From positions 175,235 through 239,234 of the forward strand of contig DS999222.1 in assembly GCA_000156295.1 (NCBI GenBank): DNA of 64,000 nucleotides, written 5' to 3'. Every line of letters starts with the position of its first letter. Position 1 is the stretch's first letter. The notes under the pieces are model-generated. The model was not told where the DNA came from and did no database searches. It worked only from the letters and a program-made list of their open reading frames with translations. This stretch comes from a marine gamma proteobacterium HTCC2148 (GTDB taxonomy: Bacteria; Pseudomonadota; Gammaproteobacteria; Pseudomonadales; Halieaceae). Positions 7,475-16,911 of the stretch are shown piece after piece. The translations under genes and the position numbers were made by a program.

Positions 7475-8790
7475 CGCTGACCCTCCTGTCGTTCCATGGC
7501 CTTGCCCGCTGCACGCAGCCCCTGTTTCAGGTCGCCGATCAGGTCATCGCAATCTTCCAGGCCAATGGAAAGGCGTATTGTGCCCTCGCTAATACCACCG
7601 GCAGCCAGTGCTGCAGCGTCCATACGATGGTGAGTCGTGCTCGCCGGGTGGATAACCAGCGACTTGGCATCGCCTACATTGGCCAGGTGAGAGAACAGGT
7701 CCAGAGCGTCGACAAAGGCAATGCCTGCACCGCGACCACCCTTGAGGTCAAAGCTGAATACGGCGCCACAACCTCGCGGAAGTAGCTCGCTGGCCAGGCT
7801 CTGGTCAGGATGGCCGTCCATTTCCGGATACGACACCTTAGCGACAATGTCCTGGCTGTGGAGGAATTCAACGATGCTACGAGTGTTCTGTACGTGACGC
7901 TGCATGCGCATCCCCAGAGTTTCTATGCCCTGCAGGATATGAAACGCTGAGGTAGGACTCATGCAGGCGCCGAAATCCCGCAGGCCCTCTTTACGTGCTC
8001 GGGTAATAAATGCCGCAGGTCCAAACTCTTCTGTAAATACCATTTGGTGAAAACCGTCATAGGGTTCGCTAAGCGTTGGAAACTTACCCGAGGCCTCCCA
8101 GTCAAAGCAGCCGCTGTCTACCAGCAGTCCGCCTATCACCACACCGTGGCCACTGAGAAACTTGGTGGCTGAGTGCTGGATCAGGTCGGCACCCAGCTCG
8201 AAGGGTTTTATCAGGTATGGGGTGGTAAACGTGGAGTCCACCATTAACGGCAGGCCTGCATCGTGGGCTACCGCTGCCACTTCAGGGATATTTAGCACAT
8301 CCAGTCCGGGGTTTCCCAGGGTCTCGGCAAACACCAGCCGAGTATTGTCTTGTATTGCAGCTGCAAAAGACTGGGGATCCCTGGGATCAACGAAGGTCGT
8401 TTCAATGCCGAAGCGGGGCAGGGTGTAGGCCAACAAGTTGTGGGTGCCACCGTAAACCGCAGCAGAGGCCACGATATGGGAGCCGGCACCCATCAGGGTG
8501 ACGATTGCCAGATGCAGGGCGGCCTGGCCGCTGGCAGTAGCAATGGCTCCAACGCCGCCTTCCAGAGCGGCAATGCGTTCCTCAAGAACAGCATTGGTGG
8601 GGTTGCTCAGGCGCGAATAAACGTGGCCAGCGCGTTCAATATTGAAGAGCGAAGCCGCATAGTCCGAATCGGGAAAGGTGAACGAAGCGGTCTGGTAGAT
8701 GGGCGTAGCGCGCGCACCTGTCGTCGGGTCAGGTTGGGCGCCAGCATGCAGCGCCATGGTGTCCAGTCCAGGGTATTTAGGTCCAGCCAT
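7471..8790 (-). CDS. O-acetylhomoserine sulfhydrylase-type PLP enzyme (MetY-like)
   Basis: A 439-residue Cys/Met-metabolism PLP enzyme. The pattern LHAGAQPDPTTGARATPIYQT at the N-terminus is typical of O-acetylhomoserine aminocarboxypropyltransferases. The PLP Lys is K210 in SATKFLSGHG, and YSRLSNPT and GGVGAIATASGQAA are further family marks. It would make homocysteine or methionine directly from an acylated homoserine with sulfide or methanethiol, in the cytoplasm. Order in the operon: semialdehyde dehydrogenase, this gene (25 bases later), hydrolase (4-base overlap). A lyase role on a related substrate is the main alternative. Confidence 0.88.
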   Translation of the reverse strand: MAGPKYPGLDTMALHAGAQPDPTTGARATPIYQTASFTFPDSDYAASLFNIERAGHVYSRLSNPTNAVLEERIAALEGGVGAIATASGQAALHLAIVTLMGAGSHIVASAAVYGGTHNLLAYTLPRFGIETTFVDPRDPQSFAAAIQDNTRLVFAETLGNPGLDVLNIPEVAAVAHDAGLPLMVDSTFTTPYLIKPFELGADLIQHSATKFLSGHGVVIGGLLVDSGCFDWEASGKFPTLSEPYDGFHQMVFTEEFGPAAFITRARKEGLRDFGACMSPTSAFHILQGIETLGMRMQRHVQNTRSIVEFLHSQDIVAKVSYPEMDGHPDQSLASELLPRGCGAVFSFDLKGGRGAGIAFVDALDLFSHLANVGDAKSLVIHPASTTHHRMDAAALAAGGISEGTIRLSIGLEDCDDLIGDLKQGLRAAGKAMERQEGQR

Positions 8791-8815
8791 TTTTCTCTCC
8801 TATGCGGTGTGCGGT

Positions 8816-10237
8816 TTAAACGCTAAAGCCGCCCAGTTTGGTTTCCAGGTATTCCTCGATACCCTCGCGGGCACCCTCGCGTCCCAGCCCGCTTTCCTTC
8901 ATGCCGCCAAAAGGTGCGGCGGCGCTGGTTGGGTTGATGTCATTAATGCCGATAATGCCGAAGTGTAACGCTTCAAAACTGCGCACGGCACGAGACAGAT
9001 TTTGAGTGTAAACGTAGGCGGCCAGCCCATAGCTGGTATCGTTGGCCATGGCGATAACGTCGTCTTCATCGTCAAAAGGCACCACTGCAGCTACCGGTCC
9101 GAAAGTTTCCTCGCGGTAAATCAGCATATCTGGAGTAATAGCACTGATCATCGTTGGTGCGTAAAAGTGTCCTTTATCAAGACCTTCGCCCCGCAGGCGC
9201 TGCCCACCTGTATGCAATGTGGCACCCTTGGCCAGCGCGTCCTGCACCTGTTTATCCACTTTTTCTACGGCGGCTTCATTTACCAGCGGACCGATGCTAT
9301 TGGCAGGGTCCAGCCCGCTGCCCGCACGCATTTTCTCGATGCGGGCCTGCAGGGTTTCAAGGAACGGATTGAGGATCTTGCGCTGCACGAAAATGCGGTT
9401 CGGGCTAATGCAGGCCTGGCCCGTGTTCAGGAATTTCACTAGAGATAAGCCCTTAGCAGCGTGCACCGGGTCTGCGTCATCGTAGACTATGAAGGGCGCA
9501 TGACCCCCCAGTTCCATGGACACTCTTTTGAGCTGTGCAGCAGCATCGGTTGCCAGTTTTTTGCCGACCGCCGTAGAGCCGGTGAAGGTGAGTTTTCTAA
9601 CGCTGGGGTTGGTACAGAATTCCTCGCCGATAGGGCGGGGATCCGAAGCGGTGACAAGGTTGACCACGCCCGCAGGTAAGCCCACCTCGTGGAGAATTTC
9701 GTAGACGGCTATAGCACACAGTGGTGTGGCTTCAGCGGGTTTTAGCACGACTGTACAGCCTGCCGCCAACGCCGGTGCCAATTTACGAGTAAGCATCGAA
9801 ATCGGGTAGTTCCACGGTGTCACTGCAGCGACAACACCCACCGGTTGTTTTTGCACTAAAAAGCGCTGGTCGCTGCGGGCAGATGGAATGGTCTCGCCGT
9901 AGATGCGTTTTGCTTCCTCTGCAAACCAGAGCAAAAAATCGGCCGCATATTTCACTTCGTTCAGCGACGCCTTCAGTGGCTTGCCCTGTTCTTTTGTCAT
10001 TAATTCTGCGAGTGCGGGGCGGCGCTCCATCATGAGTTGGTGGGCCGCATACAGTTTCGCCGAGCGCTCATAGGCGCTGCTGGCAGCCCACGAAGGCAAG
10101 GCAGCGGTCGCAGCCGCAATGGCCGCCACCGCATCTTCTCGTTCACCGTTCGGGACTTCGCCTATGACCTCGCCGTTGGCAGGATTGTAGACAGGAAATT
10201 TTGCTTCCCTGTTTTGCCACTCACCGTTGATATACAC
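8816..10237 (-). CDS. NAD(P)-dependent succinate-semialdehyde-type dehydrogenase
   Basis: A 473-residue aldehyde dehydrogenase. Catalytic Glu242 in MELGGHAP and Cys276 in NTGQACISPNR; TPWNYP and TFTGSTAVGKK mark the coenzyme site. The sequence type is GabD-like (succinate or glutarate semialdehyde), though ALDH substrate calls from sequence are weak. First gene of the minus-strand trio, divergent from the BCCT transporter across a 142-base gap that should hold both promoters. A second, clearly different GabD-like gene lies at 50808-52271. Confidence 0.85.
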   Translation of the reverse strand: MYINGEWQNREAKFPVYNPANGEVIGEVPNGEREDAVAAIAAATAALPSWAASSAYERSAKLYAAHQLMMERRPALAELMTKEQGKPLKASLNEVKYAADFLLWFAEEAKRIYGETIPSARSDQRFLVQKQPVGVVAAVTPWNYPISMLTRKLAPALAAGCTVVLKPAEATPLCAIAVYEILHEVGLPAGVVNLVTASDPRPIGEEFCTNPSVRKLTFTGSTAVGKKLATDAAAQLKRVSMELGGHAPFIVYDDADPVHAAKGLSLVKFLNTGQACISPNRIFVQRKILNPFLETLQARIEKMRAGSGLDPANSIGPLVNEAAVEKVDKQVQDALAKGATLHTGGQRLRGEGLDKGHFYAPTMISAITPDMLIYREETFGPVAAVVPFDDEDDVIAMANDTSYGLAAYVYTQNLSRAVRSFEALHFGIIGINDINPTSAAAPFGGMKESGLGREGAREGIEEYLETKLGGFSV

Positions 10238-10379
10238 GCCGTGCTCCTGTGCAAAAACACTATAAATCCCGAATAAAATTCAAGCGCACTGAAGAAAAAC
10301 TAAAGGCTATGCATTGCTTGCAGTGCGCGCGCAAGGATAGCATGATTGTTCGCCTGAACTGCAGGCTTGGAGTAGTTTC

Positions 10380-11888
10380 TTGGACGCCAATCTCGATAAG
10401 ACTAATTTTACGGCGACGCTGTTTGTTATTTTTCTGGTTTCGGTGCCTCTGGTCCTGAACCCCGAGGGAGGCGCTGCGCTGGTGCAGCAAAGCTATGCTT
10501 TTATAGCCACCAACTTCGGCTGGCTTTACGCTCTTGCAGGCATTGGCGCCATACTGGTTTTAGCTTGGTTGGCCTTTGGTCGCTATGGCAAGGTTAGACT
10601 CGGCGCGGCGGATGAAACGCCGGAATACAGCACTTATAGTTGGATCGCCATGTTGTTCTGCGCAGGAGTCGGTGCAGGATTGATGTACTGGTCTGCGATT
10701 GAGTGGGCGTACTACTACGATGGCCCTCCATTCGGTGCTGAACCTCATTCAGTGGAAGCCGCCAAGTGGGCCTCGTCTTATGGTATTTTTCATTGGGGCT
10801 TCACCGCCTGGGCATTTTATTGTCTTCCCACGCTGGCAATTGCTTATCCGTTTTATGCGCAAAAAGTACCGGTGCTGAAATACAGCGTCGGCTGTCACTA
10901 TTGGTTGGAGGGTAAAGAGGAGAGTTTGCCGGCTAGGGCAATGGACTTCCTTTTCATGATTGCCATGATCGGCGGCGCGGGCTCTTCGCTGGGTTTTTCA
11001 ACGCCCCTTATTGCCGCTTTGATTTCTCGACTTACCGGCATTGAGACTGGGTTTGGTCTGGAGGTTGGCGTCGTCCTGCTGTGCGTTATCATTTTTGCTA
11101 CCAGCGTGTATTTGGGGCTTGAGCGAGGCATTAAACGCCTCAGCGATATCAATATGTTTGTGGCACTGGTGCTGTTGGCGTTTGTTTTTGTTGCGGGTCC
11201 CAGCCTGTTTATTGTCAAAACATCGCTTAACAGTATCGGCACAGTGATCCAGAACTACGTGGCGATGAGTTTCTGGACGGATCCCTTCACCGAGTCCCGA
11301 TTTTTTGAGGACTGGACCGTGTTTTACTGGGCCTGGTGGATAGCCTATGGTCCTTTTGTCGGTATGTTTGTTACCCGCATCTCGCGCGGCCGCACGATTA
11401 GACAAGTCATTGGCGGCATGTTGCTCTATGGAACTCTGGGTGGTGCTTTGTTTTACATGGTACTGGGGAATTTTTCTCTGGGCCTGCAAATGAGCGGAGA
11501 GTTGGATGTGTTAGCTGTCATGGCACAGAGCGATGGTAATCAGGCTATTGTCGCCAGCTTCGATCAGTTGCCGCTGGCGGGCCTCGCCATAGGGTTGTTT
11601 TGTTTTGTGAGTATCATCTTTGCCGCCACGACCTACGATTCTGCATCCTACATCCTCGCTTCCAGCGCCAGCCATCGCTTACATCCCAGTGAAGATCCAC
11701 CTCGATGGCATCGCAGCTTTTGGGCCGTGGCCCTGGCAATATTGCCGCTCACGCTGATGTATATTGGCGGCATCAAAGTGGCCCAGACTTCGGTGCTGGT
11801 GGCATCTCTGCCTATTCTATTGACCGGGGTATTGTCGACGATCGCACTGATTAAGTCTCTGCAGCGCGATCATAGTGCACAGGAATAG
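10380..11888 (+). CDS. BCCT-family transporter (betaine/choline/carnitine type)
   Basis: A 502-residue protein with about 12 membrane helices. The family marks are GAGLMYWSAIEWAYY in helix 3-4 and the highly conserved WWIAYGPFVGMFVTRISRGR block. It imports a quaternary ammonium or sulfonium compound (betaine, choline, carnitine or DMSP) with Na+ or H+. The start is taken as TTG 10380, preceded by GGAG eight bases upstream; no ATG is found near. The predicted C-terminal tail is short, which argues against osmosensing of the BetP kind. Convergent with the LysR gene (11 bases between stops). A DmdA-like gene at 42.6 kb could use DMSP if that is the substrate. Confidence 0.9.
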   Translation: MDANLDKTNFTATLFVIFLVSVPLVLNPEGGAALVQQSYAFIATNFGWLYALAGIGAILVLAWLAFGRYGKVRLGAADETPEYSTYSWIAMLFCAGVGAGLMYWSAIEWAYYYDGPPFGAEPHSVEAAKWASSYGIFHWGFTAWAFYCLPTLAIAYPFYAQKVPVLKYSVGCHYWLEGKEESLPARAMDFLFMIAMIGGAGSSLGFSTPLIAALISRLTGIETGFGLEVGVVLLCVIIFATSVYLGLERGIKRLSDINMFVALVLLAFVFVAGPSLFIVKTSLNSIGTVIQNYVAMSFWTDPFTESRFFEDWTVFYWAWWIAYGPFVGMFVTRISRGRTIRQVIGGMLLYGTLGGALFYMVLGNFSLGLQMSGELDVLAVMAQSDGNQAIVASFDQLPLAGLAIGLFCFVSIIFAATTYDSASYILASSASHRLHPSEDPPRWHRSFWAVALAILPLTLMYIGGIKVAQTSVLVASLPILLTGVLSTIALIKSLQRDHSAQE

Positions 11889-11899
11889 CGTTCACGGGT

Positions 11900-12838
11900 C
11901 TAGTTCGCGTCGTGATCGAGTTGCAATTGCTGGTCCAATGCTACTTGTTTGAGTAGCCATGCTCTAAAAACTTCTATTTTGGCTTGTTCCCGTTGTTCCT
12001 TGCGACAGGCCAGGTACCAGCTGCGCGGATTTAGTACTCTCAGCCCCGGGAACATTTCGACTAATGCTCCGTTGGCGAGGTCTCGAGAAATATAGGGCTG
12101 CTGCGCCAAAGCGATGCCCATGCCCTGGGAGGCGCTGCTTAATGCCAGGTCATAACTTTCCAGTTGCAAGCCTTGTGTCATATCAACGGCAGTAATGCCC
12201 TGCGTTTCCAGCCAGGTTGGCCAGTCGTTGGCGGAAGGGTAAACCTGTAGCAAATCTCGTGGCGGGATATCCTGTGGCTTGCTCAGCGTATCGTGATTCT
12301 TTTTCAGGTAGCTGGTGCTGCAAACTGGAAACATCTGCACATCGAACAAATGGTCGTAGTGCAGCCCGGGGTTGTCCGCAACGCCAATCATTATTGCCGC
12401 ATCAACATCGTCGTGCTCAAAGTCCGCATCCATTTGCGCAGTGGTCAAGCGAACCTGCATGTCTTCGTGCTCCGCTTGAAAGCTGGGTAGCCGCGGCAGA
12501 AGCCACCGAATGGTGAAGGTGGAATAGACCTGCAAAGTTAATACCGTCACTGGCGAACTGCTGAGTATGCGCTCAGTTCCCTCGGCGATACTGTCCAGGG
12601 CATTTCTAAGAATAGGGTAGTAAAGAAGTCCCTTGCGCGTGAGTTCTATACCCCTGGTGCGACGGGTGAAAAGAACCAGCCCTAAATGTTCTTCCAGCGC
12701 TTTGATCTGGTGACTGACCGCGGACTGGGACACGCTCAGTTCGCTGGCCGCGTCCTTAAAACTGAGATGTCTCGCCGCTGCCTCAAAAGCACGTAGGGCG
12801 TTTAAGGAGGGGAGGCGACGCCGTTTGTTTTGGGGCAT
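11900..12838 (-). CDS. LysR-family regulator (GcvA-like)
   Basis: A 312-residue LTTR. The N-terminal winged HTH (residues 9-68: LPSLNALRAFEAAARHLSFKDAASEL, SQSAVSHQIKALEEHLG) is of the GcvA type, followed by a periplasmic-binding-like effector domain. It is convergent with the BCCT gene and may regulate it or the divergent dehydrogenase set; neither is proven. The 361 bases upstream carry no gene but contain an inverted pair CTATGTGT(T/C)GA near 12899 and 12950 that could be its operator. Confidence 0.9.
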   Translation of the reverse strand: MPQNKRRRLPSLNALRAFEAAARHLSFKDAASELSVSQSAVSHQIKALEEHLGLVLFTRRTRGIELTRKGLLYYPILRNALDSIAEGTERILSSSPVTVLTLQVYSTFTIRWLLPRLPSFQAEHEDMQVRLTTAQMDADFEHDDVDAAIMIGVADNPGLHYDHLFDVQMFPVCSTSYLKKNHDTLSKPQDIPPRDLLQVYPSANDWPTWLETQGITAVDMTQGLQLESYDLALSSASQGMGIALAQQPYISRDLANGALVEMFPGLRVLNPRSWYLACRKEQREQAKIEVFRAWLLKQVALDQQLQLDHDAN

Positions 12839-13199
12839 GCAGTCACCCTTTATTAGTCTTATAGATGTAAGGGTTTATACCGCGCAGGGATAATTGTGTC
12901 TATGTGTTGATCAGCCTAGATTCGCTCTGGTGGCAAATAGCCGCATCAATGTCGACACATAGCTCCAGTCTGAAGAGGGCAGATTAGCAATCATTTTAGC
13001 CTATATGCACTATTGCAGTGACTCACAGGTTGTCTCGATAGTAAAAACAGACAGAACAGGCAGTGATGTCAGGAAGGGCCGTGTGCCGCGTGTATATATC
13101 GATGACCAGATTTTGATGATTCAGCGAGTTAATTTCGCATTACTGCGACGACAATAGTAAACACTTAAAAATAGGCAGGGCCTTTGAATCTGGTTTATC
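12839..13199. other. intergenic region without a gene
   Basis: 361 bases between the divergent LysR and double-GNAT genes. Only short frames are present. It holds an inverted pair of the sequence CTATGTGT(T/C)GA about 45 bases apart near 12899-12962, and looks more AT-rich than the left side of the window. Promoters for both flanking genes should lie here. I see no clear terminator, RNA gene or mobile element. Confidence 0.5.
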
Positions 13200-14258
13200 A
13201 TGAAGCACCGATGGCCATTGTTTTTAAGCATGCATGAGTTTCGCATAACGCCAGTATCAGCCCCTCTAGCCAAAGCGCAGCGAGATAAAATTACTGCATT
13301 TTGGGAGAGTGAAAATGCGCAGGTAACGAACCCAGAAAAACGCCTCGAGGAAGTAGCGTATTGCGCTCACACAGAGGATGGCAAGTTAATCGCGCTTTGC
13401 TCTTATCATCTTGGACGCGGAATATATAACGAACTCCCTCTTTATTTTATGCGAGTTTTCGTTGCAAAAGATTATCGACAGACGTTATTGGCGTTTAATT
13501 TACTGGCGCACTTGGCCGAGTCTCTTGCAGATGAGGCGAAAGGAAATTTAATCGCGAAAGGTGTCGGCGTTGCTGCAATTCTCGAGACAGATATCGTAAA
13601 GAACCGAGGCACGATAGAGTGCTGTCGGACGTTTCAGTTTCCCATTAACAAGCGCCCTCTCACTTTTGTACTAACAGGATATACTTCTACGGGGAGTCCC
13701 GAATATTGTCATTTTTTTGAACGCGTTGTGAATAGCAGTAAACCGCACAACAGTGGGGAAAAGGATTCGTCAGACTCTTTGAATCACTCAGCATTTCAAA
13801 GGGTTAGTATGGGCCAAAACCCTTCTCTCGACGCTAGTATTGCATCTTTTTTGGCAAAAGAAAGACAGCTCGAGCTGGAATCTGTACAAGCATATCTTCA
13901 ACAAAAAATCATTTATGTACGCTACCAAGATGAGGTAATCGTTACCCTTGGCCTTCTTGCACCGAAGCTGTTGCCTGAGATTAACGCTATATTTTTCGGC
14001 TTAAATCTTGTGGCCGCGTCTCAAGAAGGCCACAAGATCAATTCAGGCGCCTCCAGTTTTATTGAAGATATTTTCTCCGATATGAATGTGCGACACAGCG
14101 GTAAACTCGGAGAAGCCGTGGGTATTTATAATCTTCATTCTGGGAAAACGAGCTTGCCACTCATAAACTCTCGTACTAGATTTCACTTTCAGGGGCTAGA
14201 CAACGAGGGTCGAGAGTTGAGACTCCGATATTTCGATGGCGCAAAGTTAGTCGTTTAG
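13200..14258 (+). CDS. double GNAT-like protein, paralogue 1
   Basis: 352 residues, no named family recognised. Two similar halves can be seen, each with a W/F...V...R..E pattern followed by a beta-rich GNAT-like stretch: first half ITAFWESENAQV...RLEEVAYCAH...YFMRVFVAKDYRQ, second half from about residue 210. The acetyl-CoA motif (R/Q-x-x-G-x-A) is not preserved in either half. The C-terminus LRLRYFDGAK matches VKYFDGAK at the end of the next protein, which is a paralogue of the same length. The start may be ATG 13200 or ATG 13230; neither has a strong ribosome site. Looks AT-richer than the core genes. Confidence 0.7.
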   Translation: MKHRWPLFLSMHEFRITPVSAPLAKAQRDKITAFWESENAQVTNPEKRLEEVAYCAHTEDGKLIALCSYHLGRGIYNELPLYFMRVFVAKDYRQTLLAFNLLAHLAESLADEAKGNLIAKGVGVAAILETDIVKNRGTIECCRTFQFPINKRPLTFVLTGYTSTGSPEYCHFFERVVNSSKPHNSGEKDSSDSLNHSAFQRVSMGQNPSLDASIASFLAKERQLELESVQAYLQQKIIYVRYQDEVIVTLGLLAPKLLPEINAIFFGLNLVAASQEGHKINSGASSFIEDIFSDMNVRHSGKLGEAVGIYNLHSGKTSLPLINSRTRFHFQGLDNEGRELRLRYFDGAKLVV

Positions 14259-14332
14259 TGGCTTAAAATATCGTCCAAAATCGCGCCGTTCACAATAATA
14301 ACCGTAGCGGCTGAAAAAGAGGAAACATTAAT

Positions 14333-15397
14333 ATGGGACAGCCCACCGTAATAATTCTGGATGAACAACGACCAATAAGCACGTTGCAAGCTGAGCACGT
14401 CAATGAGTTATGGCGTGCTGAAGAGGCCGTGATTGACGATGTCGCTCAGCGACTCTCTGAGGTAAGGGCCTTGGCCTACGCTGAAGATGTTTTAATTGCA
14501 GTTGGGTCACTCCATTTGATGAACCACAATGCCACCGGTAAACCTGTTTATGCCTGCGCAGCCATAGTTTCATCTGAGTTCCGCAGTCAGGGACTGGCGA
14601 CTGATATATACCAAAGTATTATTGAATCTGCCGAGGAGCAGTTCGATGCAGGCACCGACACAAGCGCAATAGGCATATTCATAGAGTGGCAAGCGGCCGT
14701 GGTGCGCACTTGGGAGGAAACCATATGCTCTTTTTCTTTCGAGCATTCAAAGCAACAGCGGCCCATGCAGTTAAATCTCACCGGCATCACTGAGGATGGT
14801 TTGCCTCAGTATGTTTACTATTTTAAAAACGCTTCACTATTTACGAAGGGCCCGGTATTTGAAGACGAGCGCAACTTGGAAAGCGGCCAATCAGCCACGA
14901 GCGACTTCAGCTTTTGCTGGCAAAGTCTAACTCACCAGGAACAAGAAGCAGTCACAGACTTATGGCTGTCTCATGGCGTGATAAAAGATAGGGAGTCATG
15001 TCAACGACGGTTGCCAGACGTAGCTGGGCTTGCACGGATTGGCGAAAAAATTGTTGGAATCGCTTCAGTTTTCAAGGCGCCCTACGAGCCGGCTAATGCA
15101 ATGTTCATGGGATACAGAAGCTTCGTTAGTCCAGATGCTCGCGGCGGTTTCACTGCAACAAGATTACTGAAACACACTTATTCTGAATTCAATAGAATTT
15201 ACGGCGAAAGTAACACTATCGATAACATGCATGGAATGGCTTACGTTCTACAAAACGACAAACTAAACAGGTCTGTACACAAGCCAATGGGTCCCGATGT
15301 AGGGAGTTTTCTGATCGGGTATATCAACGATATGCAAATGAGAGTGAAGTATTTCGACGGCGCAAAGGCTCGCCTCCACAGAGACACATCAAACTAG
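14333..15397 (+). CDS. double GNAT-like protein, paralogue 2
   Basis: 354 residues, a tandem paralogue of the preceding gene, 74 bases downstream and preceded by a GAGGA ribosome site. The N-terminal half has a good acetyltransferase motif A (FRSQGLATDIYQ, matching R/Q-x-x-G-x-A), so at least this half may bind acyl-CoA. The C-terminal half repeats the scaffold (VTDLWLSHGVIKDRESCQRRL, FVSPDARGGFTATRLL) with a weaker motif. Ends in MRVKYFDGAKARL. No signal peptide. Converges on the TIGR03032/TPR gene. Function unknown; an N- or O-acyltransferase acting on a surface component is a guess. Confidence 0.75.
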   Translation: MGQPTVIILDEQRPISTLQAEHVNELWRAEEAVIDDVAQRLSEVRALAYAEDVLIAVGSLHLMNHNATGKPVYACAAIVSSEFRSQGLATDIYQSIIESAEEQFDAGTDTSAIGIFIEWQAAVVRTWEETICSFSFEHSKQQRPMQLNLTGITEDGLPQYVYYFKNASLFTKGPVFEDERNLESGQSATSDFSFCWQSLTHQEQEAVTDLWLSHGVIKDRESCQRRLPDVAGLARIGEKIVGIASVFKAPYEPANAMFMGYRSFVSPDARGGFTATRLLKHTYSEFNRIYGESNTIDNMHGMAYVLQNDKLNRSVHKPMGPDVGSFLIGYINDMQMRVKYFDGAKARLHRDTSN

Positions 15398-15417
15398 CCT
15401 TGTGGAAAGAAAAAATC

Positions 15418-16911
15418 TCATTGCGGTTGCTCACTGGCGTATTTCAGCGCTTTATTTAACGCTTCTTCAGCGGCCACAAATTGGGGTCTTATCTTTAGTG
15501 CCTGCCTGAAATAAGCTATGCATTGTTGGGTCTGCGATTCTTGTGCGGCGATATTCCCCAATTGATACAGTGCTTCGAAGTGGCCTGCCTCCCGCCGAAC
15601 GACGTCGTTCAATGTATTCCTCGCTTCAGCCAACGACCCATCTCTGAGTAATGCCAAGCCAAGGTTATAACGTGCAGGGAGGTAGTTTTCATCAACGGCC
15701 AACGCATCGCGATAACTCGCCATAGCGGTCTTTAAATCACCGCTGTTGAAGTGCTCGTTCCCGGCTTCAAAGTACTTCTCAACCGGCTTCCAACTTTGAT
15801 CTACGGTTGCTACATTTGCCAGACATTCATCTGGCACCACGAAAGTGCCAAGCATCAGATTCTCGTCTTCACTGCCAATATCCGGAAAGGCGTGGGGAAG
15901 CACAGAAACAGCGAAAATTTCTCGAACTCCACCCGTAAATTTAAGAAATGCAACCACTGTCTTGGTTCTGATATCTAAAACCCAAACACCGCTTTCACGT
16001 ACCGGCGTATTCCGCGTTATTTCAAGGTCTGAAAACACTGCGGTTTCGCGTACCTGCGATGTGCCGACAAATGCATAATGATCAAAGAAATCCAGGCCTC
16101 TTGTAAAGCCTGGCAAGTTCAGTCTCAAGATCTCCTCACCGGTATCAGGGTTGCAAGCGACAACATCGCCCTTACCGGACTCCAGATACCATAGGTTGTC
16201 TGCGTACCATCGAGGAGAGTGCGGCATAGAGAGCCCATCTCGAATGATCTTGTTTTCCAGAATATCGATCACTACGCCGCCGCTTGTTTTGTTGTTCCGC
16301 CAGCCACCGGGTTCATCTGAAGTACCCAGCGCAGAAACATATCGGACTTTGTGATCTCTCACGGCTAAGCCATTTAAATGGCAACGATCCCTGGGGTCGT
16401 AGGCAGAGATAAAATCAGGCTTCCATATGGGCTCGAAACTGTATTTGGAATTGAGGCGACAGAGGCATGAAAACCGAGTATTTACAAAGATGACCTCGTC
16501 CTCAATGATCGCCATCTCATGAATATCAATGTCGCCGGTGTTATAGACCGCGCGCGGCATATAGGCAGCGGTATGCTTGCCTTCGGGCTCAATTTTTTGC
16601 GCTGCAGAAGGTACGTTACGAAGATCGAAGATCTGGCCCTGGGTGCCTAGAATGAGCCTGTCAGCACTCGCAGTCACTCCCATTGGTTTTTTGAAAGCCC
16701 GAAAATGCGTGTTTGTGACGCCATCGTCAACGCGAGCAATGATTACCTTGCCCGCTTGATATGTGCTGATGCAAAGGGAGATGCTTTGGTTCGAGAGGAT
16801 TTCGCTTAAGCTGCTGGTGTGGACGCTCTCGAGTGAATTTTCGCCCGCCTTAGCGGGCGATCCGGTGGCGTCTTGTCCGTGGGCACCGTTACTGCTACCG
16901 GTCTCGATCAC
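15418..16911 (-). CDS. TIGR03032-like protein with C-terminal TPR repeats
   Basis: About 497 residues. Residues 30-360 resemble the TIGR03032 family (LSLCISTYQAGKVI-type opening, DIHEMAI, VNTRFSCL, CHLNGLA, PHSPRWY, LPGFTRGLDF), a probable beta-propeller of unknown function. The C-terminus has three TPR units (YFEAGNEHFNSGDLKTAMASY, LPARYNLGLALL, FEALYQLGNIA). The frame extends up to TTG 16938 but GTG 16911 is the likelier start; either way it overlaps the 3' end of the giant beta-helix gene, implying coupled translation. No clear signal peptide. Function unknown; a surface-polysaccharide or surface-protein role is inferred from the neighbours. Confidence 0.75.
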   Translation of the reverse strand: MIETGSSNGAHGQDATGSPAKAGENSLESVHTSSLSEILSNQSISLCISTYQAGKVIIARVDDGVTNTHFRAFKKPMGVTASADRLILGTQGQIFDLRNVPSAAQKIEPEGKHTAAYMPRAVYNTGDIDIHEMAIIEDEVIFVNTRFSCLCRLNSKYSFEPIWKPDFISAYDPRDRCHLNGLAVRDHKVRYVSALGTSDEPGGWRNNKTSGGVVIDILENKIIRDGLSMPHSPRWYADNLWYLESGKGDVVACNPDTGEEILRLNLPGFTRGLDFFDHYAFVGTSQVRETAVFSDLEITRNTPVRESGVWVLDIRTKTVVAFLKFTGGVREIFAVSVLPHAFPDIGSEDENLMLGTFVVPDECLANVATVDQSWKPVEKYFEAGNEHFNSGDLKTAMASYRDALAVDENYLPARYNLGLALLRDGSLAEARNTLNDVVRREAGHFEALYQLGNIAAQESQTQQCIAYFRQALKIRPQFVAAEEALNKALKYASEQPQ

